Origin: Astrocystis sublimbata
Lineage: Eukaryota > Ascomycota > Sordariomycetes > Xylariales > Xylariaceae
Assembly: GCA_022453515.1 (NCBI GenBank)
Contig: JAJNNY010000017.1
Coordinates: 62,001 to 126,000, forward strand
DNA length: 64,000 nt
Reading direction: 5' to 3'
Part shown: positions 11,083 to 24,400 of the stretch, piece after piece
Numbering within the stretch: position 1 is the stretch's first letter
Layout of the letters: the number at the start of each line of letters is the position of its first letter
Translations under genes and position numbers: made by a program
Notes under the pieces: model-generated
The model's database searches: none
What the model saw: the letters and a program-made list of their open reading frames with translations, nothing else
Told to the model about the DNA's origin: nothing

Positions 11083-12902
11083 CTTTGAAGCAGCGAATGT
11101 CGCGAATGACGGTTCAATCTAATGCAGGACGTCGAGCCGGGAAGCAGAGCTGTGAAAATAGGTAGAACAAAGAAGGAACCTAGGGAACTGCGACATGTGC
11201 GACGTGAAGACGAGGGACGCGACCTCTTACTAATAGTAAGGCATGTAAGCTGACATCGGTGCCGGCAAGGCCATTGGGTGCAGCATCGTTATGCGGCAGC
11301 TCGAAATCATTAATCGTGCATGATGTAGCTTACTACTCCTAGCTTCGCGACATGCGATGCCACCTCACCTTACGAATGGAGGATAGTAGCTGCTGATCCG
11401 TAGGTACCCGTTCCAGATGCATACCCGGCCTTGACTGCCTCGGCGCTCAGTGGGAGACAATCAATAATTGACGTAGGTTTGAACCAGGTCAGATCGGACT
11501 CTGGAATGGCTTGATGAGGGGTTAACACCGTTCGATGTGGTCTGAAAAGGCCGAGTCCTGACTGTGGAATTCCTCGGATTCGGACTGTCCGGACCGAGAG
11601 CACTTACGGTGTAAGGTCTCAATCTAGGTACATCTCGGATGCTCGGGTACCTAAACCTGTACTGACTGACACAGCACTGAACTCGCAATCACGCAGGGAA
11701 CGGCAATGGCAACGGTTGCCTGTTGCCTACTTTACCTCCATCGCGAGATGGCAATTTGTGTTTGGGTTTATACTATGTAGTATTCCGAATATAACGACAA
11801 CAATGGTCTACGTCAAGTTTAGTAGAGCAATCACAGTGTAACGACGGCTCCAAGGGGCGGAGCACTTAGTCCAAGCCTAAGGGCCTTTCGGCCACCTCCG
11901 ATCTATTCTTCGACCTCGGTCTTCACATTTGATCGAACTCGACCTAAAGAACGACATGTTAGCATGGTACCGCCCTTTACGTTCATCTAATCGTTGATCT
12001 TTGGGGTTCAAGACGACAGGTATTTTACTGAGAGTAGTGTTGAGGATCGTATTCATTTCCCATGTGCTCGTGCTTCACTTCGTCCGCGTTGTGTTCGCCA
12101 TGACATTCGCCGTCAGTCCAGCAATCTTGCGCATCTGCAAGGGTTCCTCATATTCAACGAGATGTTCAACTTGCTTATTGAACAACGCAAAGATCTCCAG
12201 TACGATTCTTACGGATGGATGATGCACTGTTGTGAGTCCGGAAAGTCCGGTGATCCAAGAAGGCACCTGGAAGCAAATCCGCCTTCTGTTTCCATAAGGT
12301 TGGCCTGTAGCCATGATGACAGCCGGAATTAAGGGCAGATGGAAGCTCGGCGTTAGGTAGCAGAGGCTTAAGATATGGATGGCCTGTCAGGTAGATTCGG
12401 CCTGGCCGCTGGGTAAGGGCAGGGCCCGCAGCCCGCCCGCATTTGCATCACCGTGCAGCCCCAGCCCGCTGCTTGCTTAAAGTACCTGAGGTGTGTAGGT
12501 ACCTGTGCAGGTGCTACCTGCTGGAAAGCTCTCCAAATAAGTGGCACATCCATCTGAGATGAACCTCATGATCGCGTCACCATTTTAATTCTATACTTCA
12601 CGTACTTTCGCGGTGAAACCGACTTATGATACCTTGCTAAAACACATCAATTCATTTTCTTCGGTGCTTGCAGACGTCCATATCTTCCAAGGTCTTTAGG
12701 TTGCAACCCCTAGTTGCGTTTTTGTAGCTTTTTTTTTCATGCCGGTCGCGCGATAATTTTGCGGCTAACACTGCGCTGACGGCCGACAAACCACAATTCC
12801 GCCAACCACCCAACACATCTTTTTCCCGAACACGACGACCACTTGAACCAGAACCGGAACCAGAACCACAATCCGGCTATCCCGCAGAAGGGGGCAAACG
12901 CA
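11083..12902. other. Intergenic: divergent region between GMC oxidoreductase and FAM210-like gene
   Basis: No supported gene. Short open frames at 11370-11688 and 11994-12332 lack known domains, good starts or splice sites. The last 200 bases before 12903 are C/A-rich, as in a fungal leader, after a T9 run near 12730. Confidence 0.7.
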
Positions 12903-13837
12903 ATGATAAGGGCATACCTCCGCACACTCCGTCCCCTTCTGCAGCCGCCGTCCGGCTCTGGCGTCGGTCTACATCATGCGCCGGGCTTAGAATCGCAAAC
13001 CCTCCGACGGGCATTCGCTTCGATATCACGAACCGGTGTCGCATCACCCATTTCGAGAGTGGCCCGAAAGATCAACTATCGACCGAAGATCGCAAACCCG
13101 CTGAAAGATACCTACCGCTCCCCTTTACGAACAAGCAAGCGACGCTTTCATAAGACTTCGCGCTTACGAGATGCGAAACCGGACCCGAGCAAACCGAACA
13201 CCCAAGAGCCGCAGGGACTCTCGGCGAGATTCAAGAAGCTGTCCCGGGAATATGGCTGGTCTGCCGTGGGCGTGTACTTTGCCCTGAGCGTCCTCGACTT
13301 CCCGTTCTGCTTCCTGCTGGTTCGCGTCGTTGGCACAGATAAGATAGGTGAGCATGGACCGCGAATGTGGACCTTTTTGGCCGCCAAAGAGCCGGTGCTG
13401 ACCCTGGTTGGATGATAAGGCGAGCTCGAACATTGGATAGTATCGCATGTCGCTCATGTGATCCCGGACTCCGTACGCGACAAATGGAACGAGTACCGGG
13501 CAGCGTGGAAGGAAAGCAGGCAATCGCAGCTGGGCCACGACGGGCAGGCCGAGATTGCTGGCTGGGGTGTCGAGGAGGCTGATGAGATGAACAAGAGTCA
13601 TGCTAGTAGGCCGATCCCGTCTTCCCCGATCTAATGCGGTTTCCCCGCGCGGTACAGATGCTGATGATACTACCAGGCCTTGGTACCCAACTAGCCCTTG
13701 CCTACGCCATCCACAAGAGCTTCATCTTCCTCCGAGTCCCGCTGACGGCAGCCGTCACGCCCAAGGTTGTCAAAGTGCTACGATCTTGGGGATGGAATAT
13801 CGGGAAACGGCGCCCGAAGCCGACAAAGTCCAGCTGA
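12903..13837 (+). CDS. Mitochondrial FAM210/DUF1279-domain membrane protein (Nat2-like)
   Basis: Predicted 263-residue protein from exons 12903-13347, 13420-13605 and 13677-13837. Introns: 13348-13419 (GTGAGC...GATAAG) and 13606-13676 (GTAGGC...TACCAG); both joints restore the family sequence (VVGTDKIGELEHWIVSHV and NKSHASLGTQLALAYAIHKS). The N-terminal ~90 residues are rich in Arg, Ser and Leu with few acidic residues, a mitochondrial presequence (MIRAYLRTLRPLLQPP). The DUF1279 domain runs from LSARFKKLSREYGWSAVGVY (helix) to VPLTAAVTPKVVKVLRSWGW, with two hydrophobic segments. In databases this family is often called N-terminal acetyltransferase 2 after yeast Nat2, but metazoan members (FAM210) are inner-membrane proteins. 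The frame is open for 60 nt upstream, but 12903 is its first ATG. Confidence 0.9.
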
Positions 13838-16684
13838 ATGAAATAGCTAGACTCCTCACTCCGCTCCCCCTTGACGAACATTTCACAAAACACCTGTGGT
13901 ATGTCTTGGTCTCGAAGTCATACTGTGTAACACAAACATATAAAAGCATGTATACAATGTAAATGGACAGTATAAATAAGATAGAGCGATCATTTGACGC
14001 AAGATGACATAGTTCCATGTCCGAATACGAACATGTGTTTAAAACTCAGCTATTCTCATACTATCGAGCCGTAGAACTGAAGGGTTGACGAGTGCCATCG
14101 CGATCAAGCTGAGAGCTGCCCTCGTACCACATTATGCTTGTTTTCTTGCAAAAATGAAGCCGGTCAACTGAATCCAGACCGATGATGAACATGGGTAAGA
14201 CATAGGAGATACGGGCACGATAGGTACCGACCGACTGGCGAGATATAGCGTGCTCGAATCCGGCGGTGGGCACTCGGGCCGAAAGCTCAGCCACGATGCT
14301 GGATCCCAGGAACGGTCAAGGCAAGTTTGGCATTCCAGACACGTGAGCTTGTTCTCGTGAGGAGCTTCACGGGCCTGCCCAAATTCTAGAATGCACTGGG
14401 CAAGTAAAGACAGAATTGGCTATGTGTTCCTGTTCCGTAAGGGGAACATGGGATCATGACCCAGTTGTTGAAGCCATTGTAACAATGCTGCCAATCACTG
14501 TATTACCCAAAATCGCTGACATATTGACGCGTGCTTGAGACCCGGCATTTCCTGACAAACGTTCGTAATTCCTACACGAATCGCGATGCCGCTGGCAGAA
14601 CCTCCCAATCACCGCAGACGATATCTGGATTGCGAATCTTCACTCTTCACAGGAGTAGGGACTTCCCCTGAACACTTCGTAGATCTTAGCTTAATCCAGC
14701 CTGGAAGAGAGTCAGTGGCAGAGGGGTATTTCGGTGCCGTCGCCGAAAGCCTGACCGAATAATACTCACGGCGCAGTGGCAAATAACCTTAGCTACAACA
14801 ATCACATCCACTGTGTTTCATGCTAGTCAGTCAGGTGCCACAACAAGCGCCAAAATACCGAGATTCTACATAGTACGTTAATCAAGCCACAGTTGAGCAC
14901 GTGGAGTATTGCTCAGAGCAGGCCGCCGATATAGGAGTCCAGAGTCTAGCCTTTGGAAGGAGACCCTTATTTGGGGGCGGTTCATGAGAACGAATTCCCC
15001 GCATCAGCCCTTACCTGCTTTGGACTAGCCTCTCATCGCTAGAAGCTGGGGAAGTGGGGCCGGGTAGCTCATTGCGTGCAAGGGGCCGGGCATGGCCACT
15101 GCAGGTGCAGCATGGGTAGAAGAAGAATACGGGCGCGGACGGCACGGCAGGTGTGATTGATGGCTGCAACTGCATGCCTACATGTAGGTACCTAGGTTAG
15201 AGATGCGGTACTGTCCATTTAGCTGTGCTTAGACAGCCAATTGAAGGCCAATTGGGTCATGTGAAGCAGCAGGTGAAGCTGTAGAGAGTAGCGATTGGCG
15301 TTGGGAGAGCAACGACACGTAAGTTGAACCCTTAATTTGCAGGAATTCAGTAAACAAACACCGCGGATTCGTGGTCACTTCATCCAATTGTCCCGAGAGA
15401 TGTCCGCTGTTCCAAACAGTACAATGATGTAATACCGCGCTGTGAACAGCGATCAGATACTCTCAACATCCATGCTACCCATGTCTCTCCAACAAGGTTA
15501 CACGGTGTACGTACGGTGATACTGATCACTTGATCGCTCTTCGCAGTACAGTACTAGGAAGTAGTTAAAAGGCAACATGCTCAATCAAGAAACAACAAAC
15601 AACAAAACAATGCCTGTTAGAAACTTGCTTGTAATTGGAGTCAAAGCAACCTTTTCTCGAATGGTCTGGGAAGTGTGAAGGTCTGTTCTGGTCCGTTAGT
15701 CTGGTGAGGGGTTCGGGGTCACGCGACAATCTCGCCATTCCTGTTGCTTCACCCGCAAGCAATCGTGCGACGCTACGGAAGGGTAGGAGTTGGCCGGTTG
15801 TCACCAATTCCACATTTACACTCAATATTAGGTAGGCACCACCACCACAGTACCTACCCCAGGCTCGCCAGGCGCTGCCTAGGTCCTGGAAGCTGCTCAC
15901 CGCGCTTGCCCTTGCTTGACTATCCGTCGTCATCTCTACCCGCACAGTAGATTGCCTGCAGCCGCGTACTGTGACAACATAGTGACCATCATGTAATGCA
16001 GCCGACCCTCGCGTGCTCGACCTTGCCAGAGACAGGACCTGATGTACTTTGCCGAATGAGGGCCGCTCATACTGGACTCCGGCAACTGGCCACTGCACCT
16101 ACCTCCTGGCCTCGTCTATCGAGACTACCCAGTCAGTAAGTACTACCTAGGTAGTATATGAACGTGACACCCTCCCACATCTCTTTCATCTCCTCTCTTC
16201 TATCCATCCAGAACATTGAACGCATCACACCTTGGAAGCAGCACACAAGTGCTCTTACACAACACACACAGCGCCCTGCCATCTACTCGGGCCGGTCGTG
16301 CCAGCGTACAAGTCCAACATCAGCAACAGGCTCTCCAACTGCTGCAGCCCTCAACTACAACCACAACCACTACGAACGTCTGAGCCGGTTTCCATTGGAT
16401 CAGCTCGTCTTCTCCACACACCACTCGGCCAATTGGCATCGACTTCTACTAGTACATCTACTACATCTAGTTCCTTGACTTCCATCTCCCCCTCCTATTT
16501 CCATCTTTGTCCTCCGTCATCCAACAAGTCATCAGTCCCTTGATTTCATTCATCGTGACCAGCCTGGAATCATCCTCCTATCTTATTATTCCCGATTACC
16601 ATCAACCGTTCAGCCTTCGTTGGTTGCTATCATAGACCATCTTGACAATTTTGTCTTCCAACAACCTCAACAACACTTACCAGC
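13838..16684. other. Intergenic: 2.8 kb gene-free spacer upstream of the Stf2-like gene
   Basis: No supported gene. Palindrome-type repeats occur at 15183-15199 (GTAGGTACCTAGG) and near 16144. An open frame on the minus strand (15565-16098) shows no domain and no fungal splice structure. From about 16150 onward the strand is C/T-rich, the expected 5' leader of the gene at 16685. Confidence 0.7.
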
Positions 16685-17313
16685 AGTACGTAGTAATGCC
16701 CTGATGCTCCTGAGACATATACCCAGCCATCCTTTGTCCTCAACCCGCCTTTGATCAATGGCGAAGACACCGTCTTCCTTGCAGCAGTCAATTTACTGAT
16801 TCAATATCTGCATGTTTCTAGTGACTCGCTCGCACAAGTTCAATGACAAGGACCATGCTGGTCTTGCGGAAGGCACCGTCCTTCCGCACGACAGCCTCCC
16901 CAAGTTCTTCGCCAAGAGTGGCTATGAGGGAGTTGATCCCAAGAAGACGAAGAAGAATGGTGCTGGCAAAGGCAACTGGTAAGCCATTATTACCCTCACA
17001 CCCCTTATACGTCCGTCCCTTAGTCAAACCGGCAATTCATCACTGACTAACATGCATCAGGGGTAACGTTGGCGAGGAGGTAGTTGACGAGCAGTTCAAC
17101 TTCAACAACGCCCGCCGTCGTTCCAACAGCAGTGGTTACTCCAACCATTTGAACGATTTCAAGACCAAGTTCGAGTTCAACGAACCTGAGCCCGTCTTCG
17201 AGGAGAGCATCCACGGTCCCGTCACCGAAGAGGATGACAATGTCCTGACTAAGACGGAGACTTCCTCGAGCGAGTCTAGCTCTGTGGACGACCAACACCG
17301 CAAGAGCATGTAA
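16685..17313 (+). CDS. Stf2-like hydrophilin (ATPase-stabilising factor 15 kDa family), start codon split by an intron
   Basis: Predicted 136-residue hydrophilic protein. The N-terminus MTRSHKFNDKD matches the MTRTNKW start of yeast Stf2, but the genomic frame before ACTCGC has no ATG. An intron 16686-16821 (GTACGT, branch tactgat, acceptor TTCTAG) joins A16685 to TG16822 and creates the start codon. A second intron, 16979-17060 (GTAAGC...CATCAG), splits the Trp codon in GAGKGNWGNVGEE, the conserved glycine-rich GKGNWG core. The rest is Asn/Ser/Glu-rich and disordered. In yeast, Stf2 was described as stabilising the F1Fo-ATPase-inhibitor complex and as a hydrophilin needed for drying tolerance. 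The same core also resembles short RNA-binding HABP4-like proteins. Exons: 16685, 16822-16978, 17061-17313. Confidence 0.82.
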
Positions 17314-17959
17314 AAAAAACATGCAACAACAACAAAAGAACCTTACAAACTTGCCCAAGGTTCTGACTTCGGCTGCCACTTCTTGCTTTGAGGCAGAGCA
17401 GCATCAACGCCACTTTGTAGCATCAGACAGCTACCCATCCGCTTGTGCAGTGTACCCATCAGTGTATTAAAGGGAAGAAAACCCACAAACAGTAGTAAAT
17501 CTTCAGAAGAACTACGATGTCATATTAAGGTCTTTGGTTTGGTATGGAGGTGTTTTATGATGATGACGAGCAATGACAGAAAGGAAGAAGGAAATGGATG
17601 GGACATGGAACCAAACCCCTTGATGGGAGCTGACGGATACAGCAAGGTGACGTTTTTCGAACACCGCCATGTGTGAGTGTCAATGTATGATAGCAACTTC
17701 GGAAGTCATAGAGCTCCGTTCATGGAGGGAGATGGTCCTGGATGGTCTAATCTACTTCTCATAGCTTATGGAAAACCCTCTTGTTTGCATTTTGTTCTCA
17801 AATCTGATGTTTTATGTCTTGAAAAATCCCGAGCTACACTCCACTGTATTGTGTAGAAGGGGTGTGTAATCCATGAAAATCAAGTACACTTGTATGTTCC
17901 CCGACCCAACTGCTTTGATACATACATTTGATACCTATCTACATACCCACTTTCCTATC
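17314..17959. other. Convergent intergenic region (Stf2-like and formyltransferase 3' ends)
   Basis: Both flanking genes end here. An A8 run directly follows the Stf2-like stop. Small open frames are not supported as genes. Confidence 0.75.
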
Positions 17960-19996
17960 TTACATTTTCCCTTTTTCCTTTGCTTCTTCTTTTCCCCCAC
18001 TTACCTCCATGCTTTTATACTTGATCCGATCTACTTTATTAGCCCACCCATGACTAGCTTTATCCCACTGCTCATCTATCAAGGTCCGCAGCGCCAGACG
18101 CGCTGGCTTGGCCTGCTGGCCTTCGACCTTAAGACTCACGATGCGGTAGTTGCCGAGATACAGCTCGTCGGGGTATTTCTCGCGCAGATGCGCACCGGGG
18201 CCGGCCCAGCCCCAGAAGACCAGCCATTTGGTGTGGGTGGTGGGATCGAATTTCATTTGAGAAAGTGATTTGGGGTCTGAAACCGAGTCCGAGTCCGGGG
18301 CGGCTGCTGCTGCTCTCTCCTCGTCTTCGGCGTCTTCGAAGGGGATTATGTACTCTTTGTACGTCGTGTAAGTAGGGTCGGCGGCGGCTGCGACGGCACC
18401 TGCGGCGAGATGGACCAGGCCGAAGGGGTGCACGTGCCCGGGCGCCCGATTCGGCTCCGTCTCTATGAGGATGCGGGCGCGCGATCTGGTCTTCCCTTCG
18501 ACGGAGACGGGGTTTAGGAACGAGGATGGGGATGATGATGGGGTTGTGGCTTCGGACATGAATGTGAATGTGGATGGGTTGATGGAGGCAAGCTCGGATG
18601 GCAGCTGGGGTTGCAGTTGAGATTGAGTGTAGGATTTATAGAACGACTCGGGATGCGGCGGAGGTAGCTCCTCGAGGTGCTCGATGATGACCCGCCTCTT
18701 TTCCCCCCGCTTGTGGAACGTCGTGAGCCAGAGCGGGCCGATGACGGACTGCCGGCGCGCGAGGATGCCTGGTTCCTTCTCTTTCTGCGCTTCCTCTTCT
18801 CCCTCCTCTCTTGGGGCAGACTGATTGGAGAAGACGGACAAAGTCTCGGCATGTATCGCTTCGTCCTCACAAGCGTGCAGCAGAGCGAGATCGACACGAC
18901 GCTCGGCTTTTGTGATCTTTGGCGCGTGCATAAGGTTTGCCTTGGCCCCCTCGGTCAGCTCCCACCCTACCTCCGCGCGAGGCGGGAGGTGCAGACCGTT
19001 CCGGAGCCCGTTGATAAGCATCTCTGTCGCGACGGGGGTTACGAGTTCCTGCAGCTCTGGCACGGTTCTGCACGTGGATGGGATGTGGAGGGCCTTGGGG
19101 TGGCGCGGGTCCGATGGCGTCCGTGAGAGGATGATTCCGTGATCGAACATCCTGTCATCTAGCGTTTGGAGGGTCACACCGGTTATCTTACGGTTTAAAA
19201 GGAGGGTGTGCTGTAGCGGTGCCGGGCCTCGCAGGTCGGGGAGGAGAGAGGGATGTAGATTTAGACCCCCGTATCTTGCGCGGTGGAGGAGCCGTGGGGG
19301 CACGAAGAGGCCGAATGATACAGCTATGATGAGGTTTGTTTTGGTGGGCATCTGAGATGTAGTAGACATCATAATAGGTAAGGGACTGGTAGGATAGTAG
19401 ATAAAGGGGGTGGGATCCGTGTCAGTGATGGGGCGGACTTACATCCCAGCCCGTAAAGGTATCTCTCACGTGGATCTGGAGCCCGAGACTTTCTGCTAAA
19501 CTCCTAATTGGGGCTGCGGAGGGTGACTCGTCAGTATCGAATGCAATGGGAAACAAAACGGAGAACCAGGTAACTAAGGCCCGAGAATGGGTACAAGACT
19601 GGGAGAATGGCCCAACTTACGATGGCTGATGTGCCTATATCCACGACCCACCCTCTTCCCCGGGCGTACGACGACGTCGATAGAGCGGATGAGATCTGGA
19701 TTTCGGACATGCTCGTCATGAAGCGCCTTGAGCGAGGCACAGCTGAAGTCGTCGGAGCCGCAGAATAGGATGTGTAGAGGCTCTGCGACACTCTTCGAGA
19801 TAGAAGTGCCATACCACTGGCGCGGTTGGGAGACCGCTGCGTGGCGCAGACGCAGGGGCCGACGGGGTATGCCTTGGTCATAATGACCCCTTTGGTGCAG
19901 CAGACACCCAGATATCCGTCGCAGCGAGGCGGTCGATGGTGTGAGGAGCGATACAGACTTTGTTGCCCCTTCTAGTGGGCGGAGAAGGCGGCTCAT
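17960..19996 (-). CDS. FMT1: Mitochondrial methionyl-tRNA formyltransferase
   Basis: Predicted 612-residue enzyme that formylates initiator Met-tRNA in mitochondria. Exons on the minus strand: 19996-19621, 19513-19443 and 19351-17960; introns 19620-19514 (GTAAGT...CCGCAG) and 19442-19352 (GTAAGT...TCTCAG). The N-terminal 60 residues from MSRLLRPLEG are Arg/Ser-rich, a mitochondrial presequence. The formyltransferase fold runs from LHILFCGSDDFS, with VVVRPGKRVGRG as the folate-side loop. The catalytic triad residues are visible: Asn and His in NLHPSLLPDLRG, Asp in DDRMFDHGIILSRTP. The C-terminal half is unusually long, with acidic and Ser/Pro/Ala-rich insertions before the ending GNYRIVSLKVEGQQAKPARL. 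Upstream in-frame Mets exist at 20029 and 20194; 19996 is chosen because a targeting peptide begins there. Confidence 0.88.
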
Positions 19997-21454
19997 GATG
20001 CGAGTGCTGCGTCGGATGTGACCCGGCATGCGTCCAATCTCAGTCTTGTGCCTTGTGCGCGAGCCCGGCTGGCTCACTTGCTCTCTTGCCAGTGCAACAT
20101 GCAAGCCGGCGTGGACATCATTTATAGACTGATATCTCAAGGCCGCTTCGTAAAGTGACTGATGTATTGATGACCGGGTGAGCAAGCTGCACATAATGTT
20201 GAAATACTGAGAATCCGTTTGCCTCGACTTACTGTATCTTCAATGAGGTAACTGTGTATGTAGAGGCAGATGAGATAACCTGGATTTATGTCTATGGATC
20301 CTAATGATGCTTACTCCGAATTTGAAGGAAAGTGCAGCTCATTCAGTTGGCTTCGTCGTCGAATCTTATCCTCTCAAACATGTAAATATCAAGCAAGACT
20401 TTCGTGGCGATATCACAGCTGAATGTGGCCGAGACGCTAAACCGGCTGATGTAAGCATACCGCCCACGCATGCTGACACCGCTAGGTGCCTACCTACCTA
20501 GGCGAGCTAGGTAAGGTTTAGGTAGGTAGAGGTAGCTGAGGTTATTGGACTTGTTCCCCTATCCATGGATGCGATATATACCAGGTATATATGTATAAGT
20601 AAGTATTTGTTTTCATAAACCTACCCGTAATCCTATCTGAAGCCTCAACTAGTGTTTCTATATGTATGTAAGGGAGGCGAGATAAACAAAATATCTTGTA
20701 ATTCATTCGCGTAGACAAGATTACAAAGTAACACAAATAAGTCACGCCCCAGCCTTCGTTACCTGCTGGACACAAACCAAGCAAACATCTTTCTTAGAAC
20801 CTGACCATTCGGTCGCATTTTATATCTTTTATGATACCACCTCGAGAAATGAAACACAAACACTTGAGCTGCGGGCCAAATATCCTTCTCGCACAGGCGT
20901 ATAAGGCAAGGCTAGGGCCAATGACCTGTTATTCACCATTAAACAATACTTAGGTAGGAGCAAGTCATACGGTCATATTCCTTGTCTTTCTCCCCAATCA
21001 CTCTATTTTGTAGAAGCTCAGGCACGGACGTATCTTCCACGTCCACCCTCTAATACATGTTTGGTATAGGTAGCTAAAAGTAGAAAGGTTTATACAGGGG
21101 AAATTCTCATTCATTCGTTTTTTTAGACCGGCAAAGGTGTCGTTTCACCGTTCCTAATTAGATCAAATTACATTCCGTGGCCTTCAAGTTCCCCACGTCT
21201 ACATTAGGTATCAATAAGCACGCCTTTGATGGGAAAGCTGTTCGTTTGCTTCCCTCCCTTTGCTCAAGATCATGAATAGCATATATCCCTGCCGCTGCTG
21301 CATTCTCCTCCCGTTGGCCGGCTCACTAGAGGGACATGTGGCGGGGTCTCGTGCAAGTGCGGGCCGGTGGTTGTATGTGCACGCCAAAGCAACGTACGAA
21401 AAGCGCATTGAAAAGGGCGGCATATCCGCCTGATTTCAAATATAATAGCACAGG
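19997..21454. other. Intergenic: formyltransferase leader to BOI-like 3' end
   Basis: AT-rich, with a cluster of CCTACCTAGG/TAGGTAGGTAG palindromic units at 20481-20540. The formyltransferase frame remains open to 20194. No other gene is supported. Confidence 0.7.
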
Positions 21455-24400
21455 TTAGGCGCTCTGAGGTGATGATGTGAAGCTTAAGTCACTCGTCTCC
21501 GTGTTGAAGTTCGACTTGAGCATCGTGGCGCTCCCTCCGCCCGACTTCTCTAAACCGGATACCGCACTATCGACTTCGCCAAAAGAGATGCCTAGGCCAC
21601 CTTGCTTTTCATTCTCATCCTGTGCGCTCTCCTCTACCTTCTCGTCGAGATTCATCAGCGCAGGCGGTCGGTGACGCATTTGCCTTGCCTTGGCGAGGGA
21701 GATAGTCTTCTGTTGATACGTAGATGTCATTGGTTGGCTCTCGTCACGGTCGATAGTGGCCTTCATCAGAGCGGCCATCCAAGCCCGCCCCTGCTGGAGG
21801 TTGGGTACCGCAAAATAGTGCACAGTTGGCTTGGTGAAGGTAACGGCTTTGGAGAGGCCTGCGCGCGGCGGCATTAGCTTGAATATAAACATGGTGTCGG
21901 CGACTTTTTCTATAGCTGCCGCGGCGGCCGCATCACTCTCTGCGAGTGTGTGAATATTACTGTCTGCAGGCATCACCGGGGTGTTGCTAGCACCCGTCAG
22001 GGTCGCGTGCAGGCCAGTTAAGCGTTCGTTATCGGCTGGAAGGACGCGATGGAAAGAGATGTCAATCAGTCCTTTTTCCTCCGTATCGTCTTCTGAATAG
22101 TAATAGGAGAGTCTCCTTCCCCTGAGAACGAAGAGGCGTGGTTTCCATGTGGTCATGAGGTGTGAATTCTTCTTCTTCATCCATCCGCTGTAGTCTGCAT
22201 CTTTGATTGCATCTCTGGGACCGACCTTCTGCAAACCACGCTGATACGCACTAGTCTCTTTCTTCGTCTTCTTCCCACTCTTTCGGCTGCCAGCCGTTGT
22301 GGAGGAGTACGGACTCCTCCCAGGTTCCGGCGAGTCTATCTCAAAGCTGGGACCGGCAGAAGGAGTACTGGAGCCGGTCCTAGTGGGCGACACCAAAGGT
22401 GATTCTTTGACGGAGCCGTCCGATGTGAGATTGTGTTTTGCGCGGTCTGAGCCGACAACCGCATCGGATATAGCCCGAAGTCCACTAAGTCCAGTGATTC
22501 TCCCGCTAGTATTTGATAGCCAGTCGCCGTGCGAGCCTGAACGGGAACCTTTCGTAGGCGAAGGGTGTGCATTATCATCGAGCTTGGTGACCGTGGGTGA
22601 AGGTCCATCTTTCGCCGGCGGTGGTGGACGATATGAATCGGTGGTCGTGTTCGAGATAGTTCGACGATGGTCGCCGCTTGTGCCGTAGTACATCTGGGCA
22701 GCCGAGGGAGGGGTGGCGTCTCGGTTGTTGAAATCAGCACTTCCGAAGCGTGAGCGTCTCGAAAGCGCGGTTGCACTCCTGACCCGCTGCTGGTCGGCGT
22801 AGCTCGATTGCTGGGCGTGCGAAGCGATGCTGTCGCGCTTCTTGAGAACGTTGCGTCGGCGGCCATCTAATTCGGTACCGGAGAAATAGCCACGTTCCAG
22901 CTCTGCCTGGGGATCCCGAGACACATCGAGATTCGATGCATTGACGAGGTCTTGAAAGCTGGTAGAGGATAACGGGCGGGTTGACTGTTGCGTTGGCGCG
23001 GCGCCCATCGTCCAGTTCCTATCAAAAGACGGCTGTTTCTTGTGAGACCCTTCGACTGGAAAGGTCCCGGCAGCGGCAAGCTTGGGGGTTCCCGTGGCAC
23101 TAGTGGGGGAGTTGACGGTGATTCGGAAGTCGGTAGAGGAATGTCGTCGGGAATGGTGAAGGTCCCGCACAGAGGCTGCGGAGGGCCGCTTCTGATGAGA
23201 CGGCCTCGTGGGGCTGTCCAAGAAGCGGCCGGGGGAGACGGGGCCACCCGACATGGCCTCCATCCTCGGCGTCTGGGAGAGACGTCTCGCATGGACCGAG
23301 GTCGGGCGATCCTCTATCGGAGAGAGTCTCTGGACGCCTGTGAGGGTGCTGGTTCGGCTCCTTCTTCTACCAGCGACCCTGGAATCTTCGGACCCGGCAT
23401 CGCTGCCATACGTCTGTCGTCGCACGCCCAGGCCGTGGCCGCTCACTTCGTCCTGCAAGGTCTTGATCTTCTGCCAAGTCTTCAAACGTCGCCCGACCGA
23501 ACCCAGATCGAAGGCCTTGAGGAAGAGGGACGACTGGTCCATGCCGAGAAGCACTTCGCCGGCAATCTCCTGGTCGCGGAACACCTCGCAGTGCTTCTTT
23601 TCCACGCCCGTGGTGAACAGATACTCGGCCACGTCGTCGGCAGTCCACGCTTCCACCTCGGCGCGGGTGTGGGGGGCGTCCTCTTCCTCGTCCGTCTCCT
23701 CGCCCTGGATGTAGGAGAGGCGGTTCTGAGAACTGTACTCGCTGCCCGAGTCGTTTGCGTGCTGCGTGCCGTTGTGGGCAGGCGAGTGCAGGTCGGTGAT
23801 GTGTTCGTCGATGACGGTGAGGGTGTCGTGGAGGACCTGGCTGTCCTGGCTGGAGGAGGGATTGAGGTGGACCGAGGCCACGGCGGCCGGGGCGTAAGCG
23901 GAGGACGAGTCGGACATGTGTGAAGTGGGAGCCGAGGAGGAGCGGGTGTCCTGCTGCTGCTTGGCGGCACTCAAGGGGAGCGTGAGCGTGACGGGGCTGT
24001 CGTCGTCGGTGGTGATGTTGGGGTTGGGGTTGGGGTTGGGTGTTGGAAGCTGTGGTGGCTGGGCAGGTCTCGAGGGTGCGGGTGCGGGTGATGAGGGTGT
24101 GCCGTTGGCGGGCGGGACTGGGGGCGGCAGCAGGTTCGTTGCGGTTGCGGTTGCGGTTGCCGCTGTGGTCGCAGAGGTAGTTGTAGTTGTAGTGGCAGTG
24201 GCAGTGGCAGGTGCGGCGACGCCCTTGGGCGCTGCTCTCGTGTAGACTGCGGCATGACTCATTAACTCATTACTTCAGTGGACGCTCGACGCATGGGCAA
24301 CAGCTAAACGGAACGGAGGATTAGGTAGCGGGGGGCCGACGCACCCTCGGGGAACAGCCCGTTGTTTCCGTTCACCATGTGGCGGCCCAGGAACCATCCA

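Noticed and set aside
15565..16098. 177-codon minus-strand open frame
   Set aside because: No domain and no coherent gene structure; it sits in the upstream spacer of the Stf2-like gene.
22988..23923. 311-codon plus-strand open frame
   Set aside because: It lies opposite the SAM-domain and linker coding region of the BOI-like gene and has no domain of its own.
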